NCBI GenBank assembly: GCA_963966185.1
Contig: CAWZYM010000431.1
Location: 113,501-177,500 of the forward strand
DNA from: Rhabditoides inermis
Lineage: Eukaryota; Nematoda; Chromadorea; Rhabditida; Rhabditidae
DNA length: 64,000 bases
Reading direction: 5' to 3'
The notes beneath the pieces were generated by a model, which was not told the origin of the DNA, made no database searches, and saw nothing but the letters and a program-made list of their open reading frames with translations. A program made the position numbers and the translations under genes. Shown here one piece after another: positions 50,101-61,723 of the stretch. Numbering within the stretch: the stretch's first letter is position 1; each line of letters opens with the position of its first letter.

Positions 50101-50777
50101 CAGAACTCGCACTTTGGTCTTCTCACCCAATCGGCAAACCGCGCGCGGCAGTCGCTGCTGTATAGACCGGTGGTCGTTGCGAGTCAAGGTGAGGAGAGGG
50201 AAAGAGAGGAGAGAGAGAGAGAGAGAGAGAGAGAAACCTCACAGATCCGGCGCCCCTCTCTCCTCGCACCACCGATCCCGCTCCATTCGCATGTGGCTAT
50301 CAACTACTCACAGTCAGGCACATGACCGAGAAGACTGTGCTGGTTATCATTCACAGGTAAGATTTGACTGTCTCGCACTCATATCAATGAAATGGCTTTC
50401 AGATCGGGTGAGTACTGCAACGCAAATGAATCGATCGACATGTGTGGAGATCACGCGCTAGATGTAAGTCATTACATTTTAATTTTCTGACTAAGACTAA
50501 GATTAAACAGTGTAAGTATTTTACTGCAATGAACGTTAGCAACCACCTGACAAAAACTCGAGAGATTACGATTTTCACACAAGAAAAAAACAAGTATCAT
50601 TTTGCAAACACTCTCTTCCAGAACTCTCTGCACGCTCTGTTGTCATCGCTGGGATGTGTGTCAGTGTCGGTGGCAGACCTGGCAGGCTTCTCTGCCGGTC
50701 GCAAGCAGGAGTGCGCCGCCTTCCAACCACCACTCGTCAACCCAATGGACTTCCTATCATTGATAGTACACGTGTGA
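39583..50777 (+). CDS. Class II (GH38) alpha-mannosidase, Golgi type
   Basis: Predicted 1068 aa from 35 exons, all in phase: 39583-39684, 39851-39969, 40023-40103, 40276-40345, 40459-40573, 40793-40869, 40980-41071, 41734-41799, 41991-42055, 42240-42313, 42823-42934, 43058-43143, 44109-44194, 44340-44426, 44803-44892, 45300-45386, 45581-45656, 45799-45855, 46043-46109, 46500-46603, 46915-46979, 47029-47071, 47161-47280, 47609-47730, 47916-48006, 48202-48300, 48667-48778, 49112-49176, 49267-49368, 49597-49729, 49790-49917, 50104-50188, 50245-50356, 50403-50463 and 50622-50777. A basic cytoplasmic end and signal anchor (about residues 14-30) indicate a type II Golgi protein. Zinc ligands fit H159 and D161 (THVDPGW), D273 (WSNDPFG, also the nucleophile) and H531 (HHDAITG). 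It would trim mannose during N-glycan processing. Which of the nematode Golgi paralogues it is remains unresolved. The ATG follows an acceptor directly, suggesting trans-splicing. The donor after exon 9 is GC. Confidence 0.92.
41106..41513. mobile_element. TA-flanked MITE, 408 bp, in a mannosidase intron
   Basis: The ends are inverted repeats TAGGGTA(G/T)CC with further similarity to about 23 bases (ending in CACGG). TA dinucleotides sit at both borders (41104-41105 and 41514-41515), as in Tc1/mariner-type elements. Pieces related to its interior occur near 15880-16060 and 48355-48420. Confidence 0.75.
42056..42061 (+). other. Noncanonical GC donor of mannosidase intron 9
   Basis: Exon 9 must end at 42055 to join the conserved FKGFRPDV reading frame across the splice. 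The intron then starts GCTAGT. No GT donor nearby keeps the frame. GC-AG introns are a known minor class; the T at the third position makes this one weaker than usual. A CT microsatellite follows directly. Confidence 0.6.
42697..42728 (+). repeat. Upstream echo of mannosidase exon 11
   Basis: GGGCGTGTCGAACCTGGTGA at 42699 onward copies the start of exon 11 (42823) at 30 of about 32 positions, and a more diverged copy is visible near 42575-42650. The DNA from here to the real exon is open in the same frame, so inclusion would add about 42 hydrophobic residues inside the catalytic domain. It is more likely a duplicated acceptor region than a used exon. Confidence 0.7.
43260..43646. mobile_element. 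TTAA-flanked MITE, 387 bp, in a mannosidase intron
   Basis: The inverted ends start AGTGACAATTT, with TTAA on both sides (43256-43259 and 43647-43650). The terminal sequence differs from the other TTAA elements here, so it is a separate family using the same target. Confidence 0.8.
43676..43992. repeat. Head-to-head pair of tRNA-like sequences
   Basis: A minus-facing TATGGCGCAACCGGTAAGAG (about 43695-43733) and a plus-facing CTCAATGGCGCAATC with a B-box GGTTCGAGTCC (about 43940-43985) resemble the arms of the foldback element at 3181-4933. Neither folds into a credible tRNA. The arrangement suggests another, more decayed copy of that element family. Confidence 0.5.
46110..46291. repeat. GA microsatellite starting inside a splice donor
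   Basis: The donor GTGAG of mannosidase intron 19 runs straight into a long GA tract with a few GACA and GCGA interruptions. Similar tracts follow donors at 35658, 36004 and 47072 and precede acceptors at about 24876-24950 (minus strand). Confidence 0.9.
46762..46776 (+). repeat. Upstream echo of mannosidase exon 21
   Basis: GGTGGAGTCGCAGCG repeats the first bases of exon 21 (46915 onward), including the preceding AG. The match is short (about 16 bases) but lies in the intron directly upstream, as with the echoes of exons 1 and 11. Confidence 0.5.
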
Positions 50778-50993
50778 CACTATCGACACACATTCACCTA
50801 CTAGGTTGACTCTTCTTGTTCTAGTCACCTGATATTGCCTGTTTTGAGAGTATCAGTATCCAATATTCCCTTTCTACCGGTAGCCAATCCGTTGTGACCA
50901 GAAAGACATGTGATGATGTATTTTGAATTGTATCGATTATCGATATCCTGTGATACGGATTGTGCCATTGTTATGACATCTTGATGTGGCTTT

Positions 50994-50999
50994 AATAAA
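50994..50999 (+). promoter_or_regulatory. Poly(A) signal AATAAA for the mannosidase gene
   Basis: Canonical hexamer about 217 bases past the stop codon at 50777, in otherwise noncoding sequence. Confidence 0.65.
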
Positions 51000-51858
51000 G
51001 TTATGATTTTAAATGAATTGACTGAAAACAAATGACGAATTTTGAATGAATCGTTGTTCTTTCTTACAAATGAATTCAGTGTAGTGTTGCGCTACACACG
51101 CGTAATACAGAGCAATGCATTGACGCTGCGTGAAAAAATGACCCGATAAATTGGCATCAGTTCTACACACAGTACATTGTGTAGTTTGTGTCAATCGCAT
51201 TTGTGCATTCACTTCTGTTGTATTATGCATAGCTTTTTTATACGTGCACCCACACGTTACATTTCCACCTATGCTAGACTCATATATAAATAATATGAGC
51301 ATTTCTAAGATTCTGAAATTCCTTCCCTCCAGTGAACCATTTAGTTTAGTTTTGTAGTTTTTGATTTCGAAATATGTATGTTCCAAACTTCTCATCTGTC
51401 GAAGATGCGAACAGTGTACGCATTGCTGGCAATTACAAAACGTTCTTACACTAGCGCCGCTGGGAAATGAGACAACCTGGATTGTTGAGCGTGCCAGTTT
51501 GCAGCTTGCTGCCAGTCAGCCGCCTTTGCGGGATCGGCGGGAGCGAACTGCCCAAACGGCATCGGTACGTCGTCTGTAAATACACCACAAAATAAGCAAA
51601 GAACTTAATGATCAAAACAACTTGTAACAAACAAAGAAACTATCATTCGATTGCGCACGATCATTGAGTGGTGAGGTGAGGCGACTGAATAGGATGGGCG
51701 TGGCTTATCAGCAACCGCAAAGTGTGCACACTTTCACTGTCTCGCTTTATGGAATTTGCCAAATTCTTCCGCTTTCATACCTTCATATGTATAAAATGCA
51801 TGCATGCATTAATCAGAATACACATGAATACAAGTCTCTCTAGACAATGTCAACACAA
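51000..51858. other. Intergenic spacer, convergent gene ends
   Basis: Lies between the 3' end of the plus-strand mannosidase gene and the 3' end of the minus-strand G-patch gene. I see no gene, RNA or clear repeat here. Confidence 0.6.
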
Positions 51859-51864
51859 TTTATT
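51859..51864 (-). promoter_or_regulatory. Possible poly(A) signal for the G-patch gene
   Basis: AATAAA on the minus strand about 190 bases past the stop codon at 52050. Confidence 0.45.
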
Positions 51865-52049
51865 CCTAATAACTTCCAAAACAGTGATAATCGTACACTT
51901 TTTCACATGATAATATTTGAACGAGAAAGAAAGCAGAGAAGACACAACAAATAACAACAACAACTTTTGGCATATTTACAACTAATATGCATTGAGCACA
52001 TTCTGGGAATAGAACGTCTATACAAAACGGTGAGGTGAGATTAAGTCAT

Positions 52050-54611
52050 TTACTTATCCTTTCCTCCACTCTTCCTCCTCCCCTTCCTCTCCGCAACTTC
52101 CTTATCTTTCAGCTTCGCCCGAAGCTGCGCGATCTCTTGGTTCCCTTTGTCGTATCTAGACAGATCTCAATCGATCGATACATATTCAATCAATATCCCC
52201 TCACTTGAGATACAGTAGGGAGTATTCTCCAGCCATGCTCACGATGCGATCGTTCAGCTTGTCGACAGAAGCACGAGACGACGCGAGCTGTAAGTAAACG
52301 TGTTTCCCTTTTCGAGAAAATTCTCGAGAATCTCACCTCTTTCTCAAGTCGCTCCACTAGCCGCGCCATCTTCTCCGTCGTTCCACTCGCCTGAAAACAA
52401 TCAGCTAATCTCAGATTAAAAATTATAAACGAGAATATTTATGAATGTTCATCACTAGGTCGTCGATTTGGGTATGACGCGCTTGTTCTGGAGCTGTGTC
52501 TCGCTCACCGAGGGGAGTGCGAGAGTCTGGCTCGCGGTCGACTTCATCTTCACAGCCGCCACTGACACGCTCCCTGCAATTTACGAATTGACAATTCAAC
52601 TAGGAATATTGATTGAAAATTGTGCGCACCTGTCGCCTCGGGCACAGGAGCCGGCTTGGCAGGAGCGGAGACCGCGGTCTTGATAGATTGTGCGGGTACG
52701 GCGTTCTAGAATCGGGAAATGCAAAACGTTTCGGATCACAACATCTTATATCCATACAACAATCATTCACCTTGATAGAACTGTCGAGGTTCTTGTTTCC
52801 AGACTGCATATCTCTAGATGGGAGAGAAGGACGAGGAGGCGACTTCTTCGCAATCGGGGCAGGTTCGAGTGGTCCAGCGACAGCGGCAGCTAGTTTCGTC
52901 GAAGACGCTGGAGGTTTCGCTTTCTGAAAGCAAATTAACACTGATTAAAAAAATAAAGGAAACCTTGGCAGTAGCGCGCGTTGTTCCTTTGGCGATTTGG
53001 CGCAGAAGACACATCGGCACGTAGCCTAGAACATCATTTGTATTCCAATCATATAATATATGTAATACACCCACCTTTAGTCTGCATCCAGATCTTGCTC
53101 TGCTCAATGACGTCGCTGTTCGGGGAAATATCAGGAGACGACGTTGACGACGTGTTCTACAAGTACAACAAGATTGCACGCTACATCACGTCAACGTTAC
53201 CTTGGCGGGAGGCGTCGGCGCCGGCGGCCGCAGCCGCTTCACCAACGTCTTCTTCGCGGGAGCTTTCTGGACACCGCCACCTGCACGATTTGATAATCGT
53301 AAGTAAAAACAACCAGCGTAAAATTCGATTGATTGATTGATTAGTAAGAAACCGACCGTTGTTCTTGGCGGTAGTCTGGCCGACCTTCTTCAGCTTGCTC
53401 TCCGACCCATACGCCCCGATCGCACCCCGGCCCGGCCTGAGCGCCACGTCCACCGGAGCGAGACGACCCTGCAAAGAAATACATATGTACAAATGTGAAT
53501 GAACTTAGGAACGAACCTGTCCAGACTTGCCGAGTCCCTCGCCCCGCTTGTACCCCATCTTGGCCATGATAGCTGCGAGCACGCCGGCCTTGCCCGACTG
53601 CTGCACCCACGTCTCACCCAGCACGCACGAGTCCTACGAATAAATATGTTATAAAATAACCATTACACGACTCTCTCACGCTCACTTCATTTTGCTGGGT
53701 AGTAGAGACGGGAGTGGGAGTGGACTGCTGCTTTGATTCCGGTGATTCTTCAGACTTCGTCTGCTCTTCCTAAAAATGAAATGTATACAACTAGTAGTGT
53801 CTGAGCTCACCGTCGCCTTGTCGCTCTTCACAAACGCGACCGCCGCCTTCATCGACCTCGGTTGCTTGACGGTGGTAATCGGGGGCGGCGCGCCTGAATC
53901 GTATCAGCAATATAATATTATTCTCGGAGATAGTTCGCCAGACTACGGTAGAAAATCGATCTACCCTCAAGTCGCAATCGATCTACCCTCTCGTCGTGAG
54001 GAGACCCAAGCGCGCGCTTTCAAACGATAATATTGATCAAAGAAGCCGGCATGCGAATCAAAGAGGCCGCGCAACACTCGACCATTTGCCCGCGCTGTCT
54101 GGCCTCTCTCGCTCGAAACTGAGTTTCGCCAAATGACCCCGGCTGGCAATAACAGAAACTATCCTCCAGACGGCGAGTATAGACATGTAACATATGGCAT
54201 ATTATCTTCTCCAGTACCCTTGAGTAAGATGGGGAATAGCTCATCGAAAACGACACAACATCATATCATACGCAACGAACGTAGACTCACGAGGAGAGGG
54301 TGCGAATGGCGCACTCGGTCGACTGGGGTTGCGCGCGGCGAGGCGAGGAGGAGCAACGGGGTGGGAGCAGGCAGCTGTGGAAGCCAGCTCTCACGCCATC
54401 CACTCCACTCGTCTCCGAACGGTTGTCGCGGACGTCCCTCGGGCGGAAAAGGCATGCCAGATGGGCGAGGGAAGGACATGACTTCGCTGTATAGAGGCTA
54501 TCACCCCGAGCAATGATCAAACACCGACCTGAATTGCGGAAGATGTTGATGCGGTCGCGGCGGCTCGTCCATCGAAATCCAGGCGTGGGAGCGTTCTGAC
54601 CAAAACGACAT
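52050..54611 (-). CDS. G-patch domain protein with C-terminal coiled coil
   Basis: Predicted about 481 aa from 15 exons: 54529-54611, 54281-54486, 53811-53893, 53686-53769, 53517-53633, 53357-53468, 53201-53280, 53075-53156, 52964-53025, 52771-52923, 52630-52705, 52509-52573, 52337-52390, 52205-52287 and 52050-52155. A G-patch lies at about residues 169-215 (AAIMAKMGYKRGEGLGKSGQ, then LAPVDVALRPGRGAIGAYGS). It is followed by a Lys/Pro/Ala-rich region and a coiled coil near the C-terminus (EKMARLVERLEKE, QEIAQLRAKLKDKE). G-patch proteins activate DEAH-box RNA helicases; the motif resembles TFIP11 and ZGPAT types, but the rest does not settle which. The 5' end is weaker: the second exon uses a GTTCGT donor, as exon 5 also does, and the third-from-last junction could instead use 52479. 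An acceptor-like TTTGTAG just upstream of the ATG suggests trans-splicing. Confidence 0.75.
53894..54280. repeat. Repeat-rich intron of the G-patch gene
   Basis: Contains a segment CAGTACCCTTGAGTAAGATG (about 54216) that recurs as CAGTACCCTTGAGCAAGGCG near 62788, followed in both by GGGGAATAGCTCAT. This marks a dispersed repeat family. Two ATCGATCTACCCTC copies lie around 53957-53990. Confidence 0.6.
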
Positions 54612-55110
54612 CTTGCTCTACAAACAAAAATAAAACACAAATGCAAATGAAAGTGTAGCTCAAAATAAAATAAAAACAACATCAAACAAAAAAATGAATT
54701 CGATGCGCGGCGAGGATCCAGTGGGCGGGATTTCTGCCGCCGAGTGTGCGCATGTTCAACGCTATCGCAATAGAGAATGCCAACAATGTTGCCAGTCATT
54801 CCTTTTATGTTGCTTTGCGTATCAACATGTGTATAATAATAATAAATCGATAATTGGATTTGCATGTCATAGCCTCAAGGCACACAGTGAGACATGATGA
54901 TAATGATTGATACGCGTAATATTACGGTAGACTAAGCCTAAGGCACAAGGGGTCACCGCGAGGCTACTGTAGCCACGCTCATTTATCTTTATCTCCCTCG
55001 TTCTCTCTCCGTTTCTCTTACTCTATAGCACGACATTTCCCTAATGATACCGTTTTCCCCGGAGTTATTCTTCAACACATGAGCACATCTTCAACACACT
55101 GTTCATACCC

Positions 55111-55116
55111 TTTATT
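55111..55116 (-). promoter_or_regulatory. Poly(A) signal AATAAA for the complete MLT-10-like gene
   Basis: Minus-strand hexamer about 170 bases past the stop codon at 55284. Confidence 0.55.
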
Positions 55117-55283
55117 ATTAAATCTGAAAACATGCGTGTACACAGTACACAACACAATAGTCAAACAAGCTGTCAGCATACTACCACACGAAGTGGAGCT
55201 CTCCGACTCCTTCTCAAGATCAGACGCCTCCCTCAAACTGTCACAAGCATACTACAATTTGTACCACGCAAAGAAAAATCGCT

Positions 55284-57445
55284 TCACAACCGCCGCGTCT
55301 CGGTGTGTCTATGGCCGGCGGTGCCTGGTTGATCCGGAGCGAGGACGTCTTTGATCCGGTCATAGAGCGCGTCCAGAGCCATGTGAAGAGGGTCGTTGTG
55401 GTGCTCGGCTTCGTGTAGCCTGGAAGAGGCGAGTCTCTCTCTCTCTCCTCATCTTCTCTCTCTCTCTCCAATCTCTCTCTCTCTCCAATCTCTCTCTCCA
55501 ATCTCTCTCTCCAATCTCTCTCCTCTCTCTCCTCTCTCTCTCCTATCTCTCTCTCCAATCTCTCTCTCCTATCTCTCTCTCCTATCTCTCTCTCCTATCT
55601 CTCTCCTATCTCTCTCTCTCTCTCTCATTTTCCATATCTATATTCCGCGAGAACCTACCTCTTCCTTTCTGCCGTATCCTGTATATCTTTCGGATTTTCC
55701 TCGTGGTTGTGCTCCTCGTGTTCACCCTAGAATCAATCGATAAATCAATAATTGAAATTATGAATTATAAGAGAGGAGAAAATAGATTTATTGTGAGAGA
55801 GAGAGATGAGAGAGAGAGAGAGACGGACCTTCTCCTCCTCCGGTTCCGGAATCGATAGCACGTGGTCCTCTTCGTCCTCTGTGTGAGGGCCACCGAGGAT
55901 ATGAGGCGATAGAATCTGATATATATTCCCATAAACAGTTTTTGTTTACAGCAACAGAGATCATATTGTCGTTCCACGAACGCTCACACTTATGAATTTA
56001 CCTTGAAACGTATGGCACATCGCGTGTAAATACATGGACATTCGTGGTGTCGTGGTTATCGTTATGGAATCGTGGTCATGATGATACTTCTTCAATGCCT
56101 ACGTTCTACGTATGCACCTCTATCAAGTACTTCTCGTGGCTCTCGACTCGGGGCGAGAGGATGACCGGGGAGAGGACGAACACTCCCAGTGACTCGTTCG
56201 ACGAGACGTGCGGGGAGATCAGACCTGCAACCAGTTCAACTAAGCCTTTTCACATGAACTGTCTGATGAGAACTGTATTAATCGGTGAGACAGTTGAACT
56301 AGTTTCGACTAGTATTTTTGAGTCAGTAGGAACCGCAAGGACACATACAGTAGATCAACAATGTTGTACATTCTAGGCGCCGCATAAACCGATGGCTTAT
56401 GCTCACAAAAGAATAGTAAATTATTTGATTTAAAAATGTATTGGAACGATATGAAACAAGAAGTAGGACATTGAATAGAGTATACCGCATACCGGGACTG
56501 AGTATGTCGATGATAAGTGTCTTGGAGGAGAGCACGCGGGCGTCCAACGCGCGCGGGGTGAGGATCTGGAATCGGGTCAGTTTTATCGGGATCGATTATC
56601 AGTATGTATTTATTATATATGTATCTATAAAACGCAATAGCGCCATGTTACCGCTTGAAACTTCAATAAATACCAGAATACCACAATGTCACTCATACCT
56701 CTGTGATGAGTGCCTCCGGGGACAGCACCCACGCGTGGAGGGCGCGAGGGGCAAGGACCTGGGGAGAGGAGCTGATAGCTGGGTAGAAAGCAAGACAATG
56801 GGAAAAGAAAGGTAACAAATAGTCCATCCTGCTGCAGCTTTTAACACGACGCTTGAACCGAGTGCCTTTCTTGTTTTGCGCGTTTTTAGCGTCTTCTGAT
56901 CTACCCCACAGCGCGCGCCTTATAGCGAGAATGAAAGCATACCTCTGCTCGAAATGCAGTCGGGGCGAGTATTCTGGCGACGAGGGCTTGCGGCGAGAGG
57001 ATGGTGGCGATGAAGGCGCGCGGAGAGAGCACTTGCAGCTGGAAAGGAGTGAGGGATATGTCCCCAAGTCATCATTAGGGAGAATGGTAAGATTATCCAT
57101 TGTTGTGTATCAAATCAAATCAACTCAGATCAAATTAAATGCTTTATTCTATTTTCAGTGTAGAGGTATTCCATTATGAATCTACTGAACCGCCGAAGCT
57201 CACTGGCTACTAAACAGTGAAATAGAAACGTACCAGCATAGCCTCGGGATGAAACAACTCGAATAGAAAGGCGTGAGGGGAGAGTATGAGAGCCTCCATC
57301 CAAACGCCTGGAAAGAATGTTCCTTTATAGATTTCTAGATTCCATCCTTTTTTTGAAATCAGTACGTACCGTGATTGACGAGCTCCGAAAAGACGACCGG
57401 GTTGAGGACTTGCAGACGGACTCCATTGAACCTGGATACACACAA

Positions 57446-57490
<45 letters not shown>

Positions 57491-57610
57491 ACCTCCGTCC
57501 CTCATCTTCATGTCCAGGCTCCATTTCCTCCTTTACAAAACCACCCCTCGTCTCCTCAAAGTAGTAGTGCTCATCTGAAAATCAATAAATCGATAAAGTA
57601 TACGTTTGTT

Positions 57611-57654
<44 letters not shown>

Positions 57655-60263
57655 AAGAAAGAGAGAGAGGGGGGAGGGAGAGAGAGAGAGAGAGATCACT
57701 CACTCCTGTAGTCGAGTCCAGTGTAGAGATATTGCTCCAGTTCGTTTAATCCTTGTCTCTTCCTCCTCCGGCTCCTTCCATCCTGGATGAGTATCAATAA
57801 CAGCAGAGGCATAGCAAAGAAATTGTTTCGATTTTTAGTAGCTTGTCAGTTGAATCTTTTATCAAAACTCAATCAATACTCGATCAATACTCGATCAATA
57901 CTTACTAACCGTGCCGTCTGCTTCTGTGTCCACTCGGAACGCGACCCCCTTGGACGAGTCTGATTCCGCGAGGCGCCGGATTGCGTCCTGTATCATTCAC
58001 CTATTCGCATACCGTTCAAACTCCCGATTGCAACTATTCAAGCGTAACAGTGATTATTTAAACAATGAAACGTAGTCACATTTTTGTGTTCTTACACAAT
58101 CGTGTTTTATAAGGCAAAAAATAATGTATTCCCCCACCTCTATCCGCGCCTCTTTCTGCTCTCTGGTGATGGTTGCATAGGCAGTTGTGTTTAGAGGCAG
58201 CTCGGGAGCGACTGGAAGGAGTGAGGGAGGGAGAGAGGGGGAGAGAAAGAGAGAGAGCGAGAGGGGGAGGAAGAGAGAGACTCACACCCCGCCTCTCCCT
58301 TTCTTCGATACATCATCTCCATTTGATAGGGCTCGGCGAATGTGTATCCCAGAGTGTTCAGATCCTTCTTCTGGTCTTCACTAAATACGAGTAATTACAT
58401 ATTACAGTCGTTATAATCCAAAACTCGAGAATTTGGTACGGCTATATATATCCTCATTACTCTCTATGAATAGTGAGATAAACGCAATACCAACAATAAT
58501 AAAAAAACAGAAAAAAAACTAAACAACAATTTCTACTTACGTATAGGTCTTGGCGACTCGAATGAAGTTGTAGTCCAGTCTGGACAGCTCTTGCACCATC
58601 GGGTATGTATTCTGTTCCATAGTCTCCATCTCACTTCCCATCGTCGAATACATTTGATTCAACTGTTTCGTAGCTCCACTCATATCCATTATCAAATCGA
58701 TCAGCCTTTGTTGATAATCGGTTCCTAGAGACATGGTCTAAATAGTTGTGTATTAGGTTTTACATGTAGAAAACCTACATACTTTCAACAACTTGGGAAT
58801 GGACACGATACTATCATCATCCTGCATGCTGAGAATGGAGGGTGAGAGAATACTGTTGGTATCCAGGAAACTTTTCTGCTTCTAAAAATCTGACGTTTAA
58901 GAATGCCACTTTCAAACATCAAACCTGCGGAAACACACTGAACAATCTCGGAGAAAGGAACGAAATCTTTTCGTGAACACCTGGGTTTTCTTCCTGAAAG
59001 TGGTTTGGAAAAATCCATCGGCGAGGAAAAACACTTACCACGTAACTATTAATCTTATCGATAAAGCTGTTGAGATCGTCTTCATGAGTATCTTTTTCTT
59101 GGTCGAATTTGATGGGAAGATTGAGTTGCGATATCATTCTGAAAAAGTGTTGAACACGGAAATACGGACTATATGACGAAGTACTCAAAACTAATAAGTA
59201 TAACAAAAACTCACTGTCTGTTCTCGTTTGTTATAAGCTTGAAATACTTTCTACATTTTTCCACTCTCTGCGTATGCGCATGCAAATGACGAATCTTCAT
59301 CATAGTATCAGTGAAGTTTCCGCGCTCTGAAAATACAATCTCAAAGATCTTTCTCAAAGATTCAAACTTCCAAACCACAAACCTTGAAAGCCAGGAAACA
59401 CCCTCCTTTTCACTCTATGGTGATATACTTGAATGGGTTCCATGATGGATAACAATTCCTGAAATCGTTTTTTTGTATAGTGATTCACATTGTTAAAGCA
59501 AAGCCTTAAAATAATTACGCATACCTGTTCCCTTCTCTCCACGTCCTCTTTCTTTTCCTCGATCAGAGCATCGTATTTGGCGTCCACTTGCCTAGGCCTT
59601 CTGTGTCTTGCGCGCTTCGTCTTCTTCTTCGTCGAGCGCCGGTGAATCTAATCAATCGATATTCAATGAAAGCAATCAATACTCACATTTTGTCGATGCA
59701 GATCTCTTATATTTATCAGAGCGACGAAGCACTTGGCCTTGTCTCTCAGGGTGGATGCGTCGCTGTCGCATTGTTGATGGACTATCTGAAAAACATCTAA
59801 CTATATCTATACTTGTCTTGTATAATCAGAATTTGAGAGTAAGCCCTTTGTAAATCCATCAATTGTGCACGCGACGCATACTGCGCGCTTTTTTTCTTTA
59901 ACTTTCTTGCGAGAGAGAAAGGCGGTGGACTTTCTCTTCGCAGACTTTATCTCTCTTGATGTTCTAATAATCTGGGAAAACAGTACCTGTTCAGCAAACG
60001 GCAGCTCTCCGTAGATGGCTTTTGCCTTCACTCGCATAGTTGTTCGGATAGCGGTATTGTGCCAGTAGGCCCTTAGTTGATCCGCATTCATCTCATACGT
60101 CTTTGAAGGCTTCACGGAAGCGTGAATCACAGTGTCTATGAAAGTCTGATCATTTCAAGAAAGAAACATACACATAATCATGTTTGTTTCTAAAAAAAAT
60201 GAACATCCGCTTACCGGTGACTCCACAAAATAACGAGAACAGTATTAGATGAAATGGAAACAT
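55284..60263 (-). CDS. MLT-10-like secreted moulting protein (complete)
   Basis: Predicted about 805 aa from 24 exons: 60215-60263, 59813-60135, 59687-59785, 59525-59647, 59383-59458, 59215-59326, 59039-59138, 58925-58993, 58783-58881, 58541-58737, 58286-58380, 58138-58211, 57910-57987, 57704-57782, 57493-57574, 57370-57431, 57234-57307, 56943-57038, 56699-56758, 56493-56565, 56118-56224, 55829-55915, 55659-55726 and 55284-55419. Exon 2 may stop at 59987, giving 747 aa; both choices keep phase. A signal peptide opens the protein ([17 protein letters not shown]). Repeated LSP units dominate ([58 protein letters not shown]), as in the nematode MLT-10 family needed for cuticle moulting. A His/Glu-rich C-terminus follows. 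It probably acts in the cuticle or hypodermal secretions. A second copy of the family lies upstream on the same strand. Confidence 0.87.
56855..56935. repeat. Dispersed repeat piece within an intron
   Basis: CTTGTTTTGCGCG.TTTT followed by TCTTCTGATCTACCCCACA resembles 691-760 (and its copy near 17004-17073) and a part of 45697-45775. The shared order suggests remnants of one interspersed family. Confidence 0.5.
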
Positions 60264-60359
60264 TTTAGACCAGGAACTTCGCGAAATGTGATTGAATGCC
60301 TGAGGCGGAGAGAATTCGGGATCACCATATCGTCATATCGATATCTATCACGCCCGATT

Positions 60360-60418
<59 letters not shown>

Positions 60419-61386
60419 TCTCCGCAACTTTTCCGATACCCCTCTACTCTATTAGACACAATGCTACAATTGGGTAACGAGATTTATTGCGCAAACGATA
60501 ATCGATTGCACAAGATAAGTGATAACATCAATACATCATCATGGATCAGCCTTTGGATAAAGAACTAGAAATGCACCAGTACAGTCAAAAGTACGCCATT
60601 ATTAAGCAGTTATTATGAATATTATTAGCAACAACATAACAAATGTCTATGGTTTGGGTAAGGCACGAAATATACAATAAGTAGTTAGTAGTATCAAACA
60701 ACGATCGCTTGAACTGACGGCAGAGCGTAGGAGAGACCTGAAATAGTATTAAATTATATTTGAAAAACGGGAACAACAATTAGCAGCATGCTGTTAGTAG
60801 CTACATATGTAGGACACAGAAAATGACGTCACACGGAGACACAAACACCGGAAATGACGTCACACCATGCCTGTTTTACCTATATCCGCAATCGTTGCTC
60901 GTGATGTGGCTGGTCGTGCGAGTGACCGGAAGCATCTAATTGTTTTTATTTGTTTGTATCAATAATGAAGTATAACAAATTTCGATATATACGTGAGATA
61001 TTGGAAAGTTCATAGATCTGAAAGTGCGCGCTGTCTGATCGGATATCATCACACAGTGGATGACCGACATTTTCAAACTTTCCCTTTCATCTCTGCGTCT
61101 CTCCTTTTCCTTTCATCTCTATTTCTCTCTCTTCCTAGCTCGCTCTCTCTTTTTTATTTTCTCTTTCACGTCATGCAAATTAACAGTCAGTAGACCCGAC
61201 AGAAACTTTTTTGTTTGAGAGAGAAAACGTCCAGAATGTGCACGTTTGCTAATTCGATTCATACTCCAGGATGTGCGTTTATTTTCTGAGTCAATCTTTT
61301 CTCTGTTTTTCCACAAAGGGTAACAAAATGAAAAAAAAAACACTTGTTCTACTGAAAAAGCGGTCACACCAACTGCAAGCGGTTCT
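60264..61386. other. Spacer between the two MLT-10-like genes
   Basis: Contains a CT microsatellite (about 60361-60418) and AT-rich sequence. The promoter of the complete MLT-10-like gene should lie at its left end, but no specific element is recognisable. No other gene is seen. Confidence 0.6.
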
Positions 61387-61392
61387 TTTATT
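61387..61392 (-). promoter_or_regulatory. Poly(A) signal AATAAA for the partial MLT-10-like gene
   Basis: Minus-strand hexamer about 100 bases past the stop codon at 61489. Confidence 0.6.
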
Positions 61393-61488
61393 GAGAACAC
61401 ATTTTACGTTTATCGTATCTTCCCTATAAATTACATAACTCCTATACTACTTCGAACTTCTACTACTTCCACTACTTCCTAATACTTC

Positions 61489-61675
61489 CTAATTCCTAAT
61501 AGTTCCTAATACTACTTCCTGATGGACATGCATATTGCCGCTTCCCCACCCACCCTCGTGTCCGTCCGTCTTGTTGTGTTCGTGGGTGCCGCCCAGCTGG
61601 AGGATGTCATGTGACTCCTCCTCGTGCGAGTGCTTCCCGGACAGGATGTGCGGGGAAAGCACCTGCAACTCTCTC

Positions 61676-61723
<48 letters not shown>
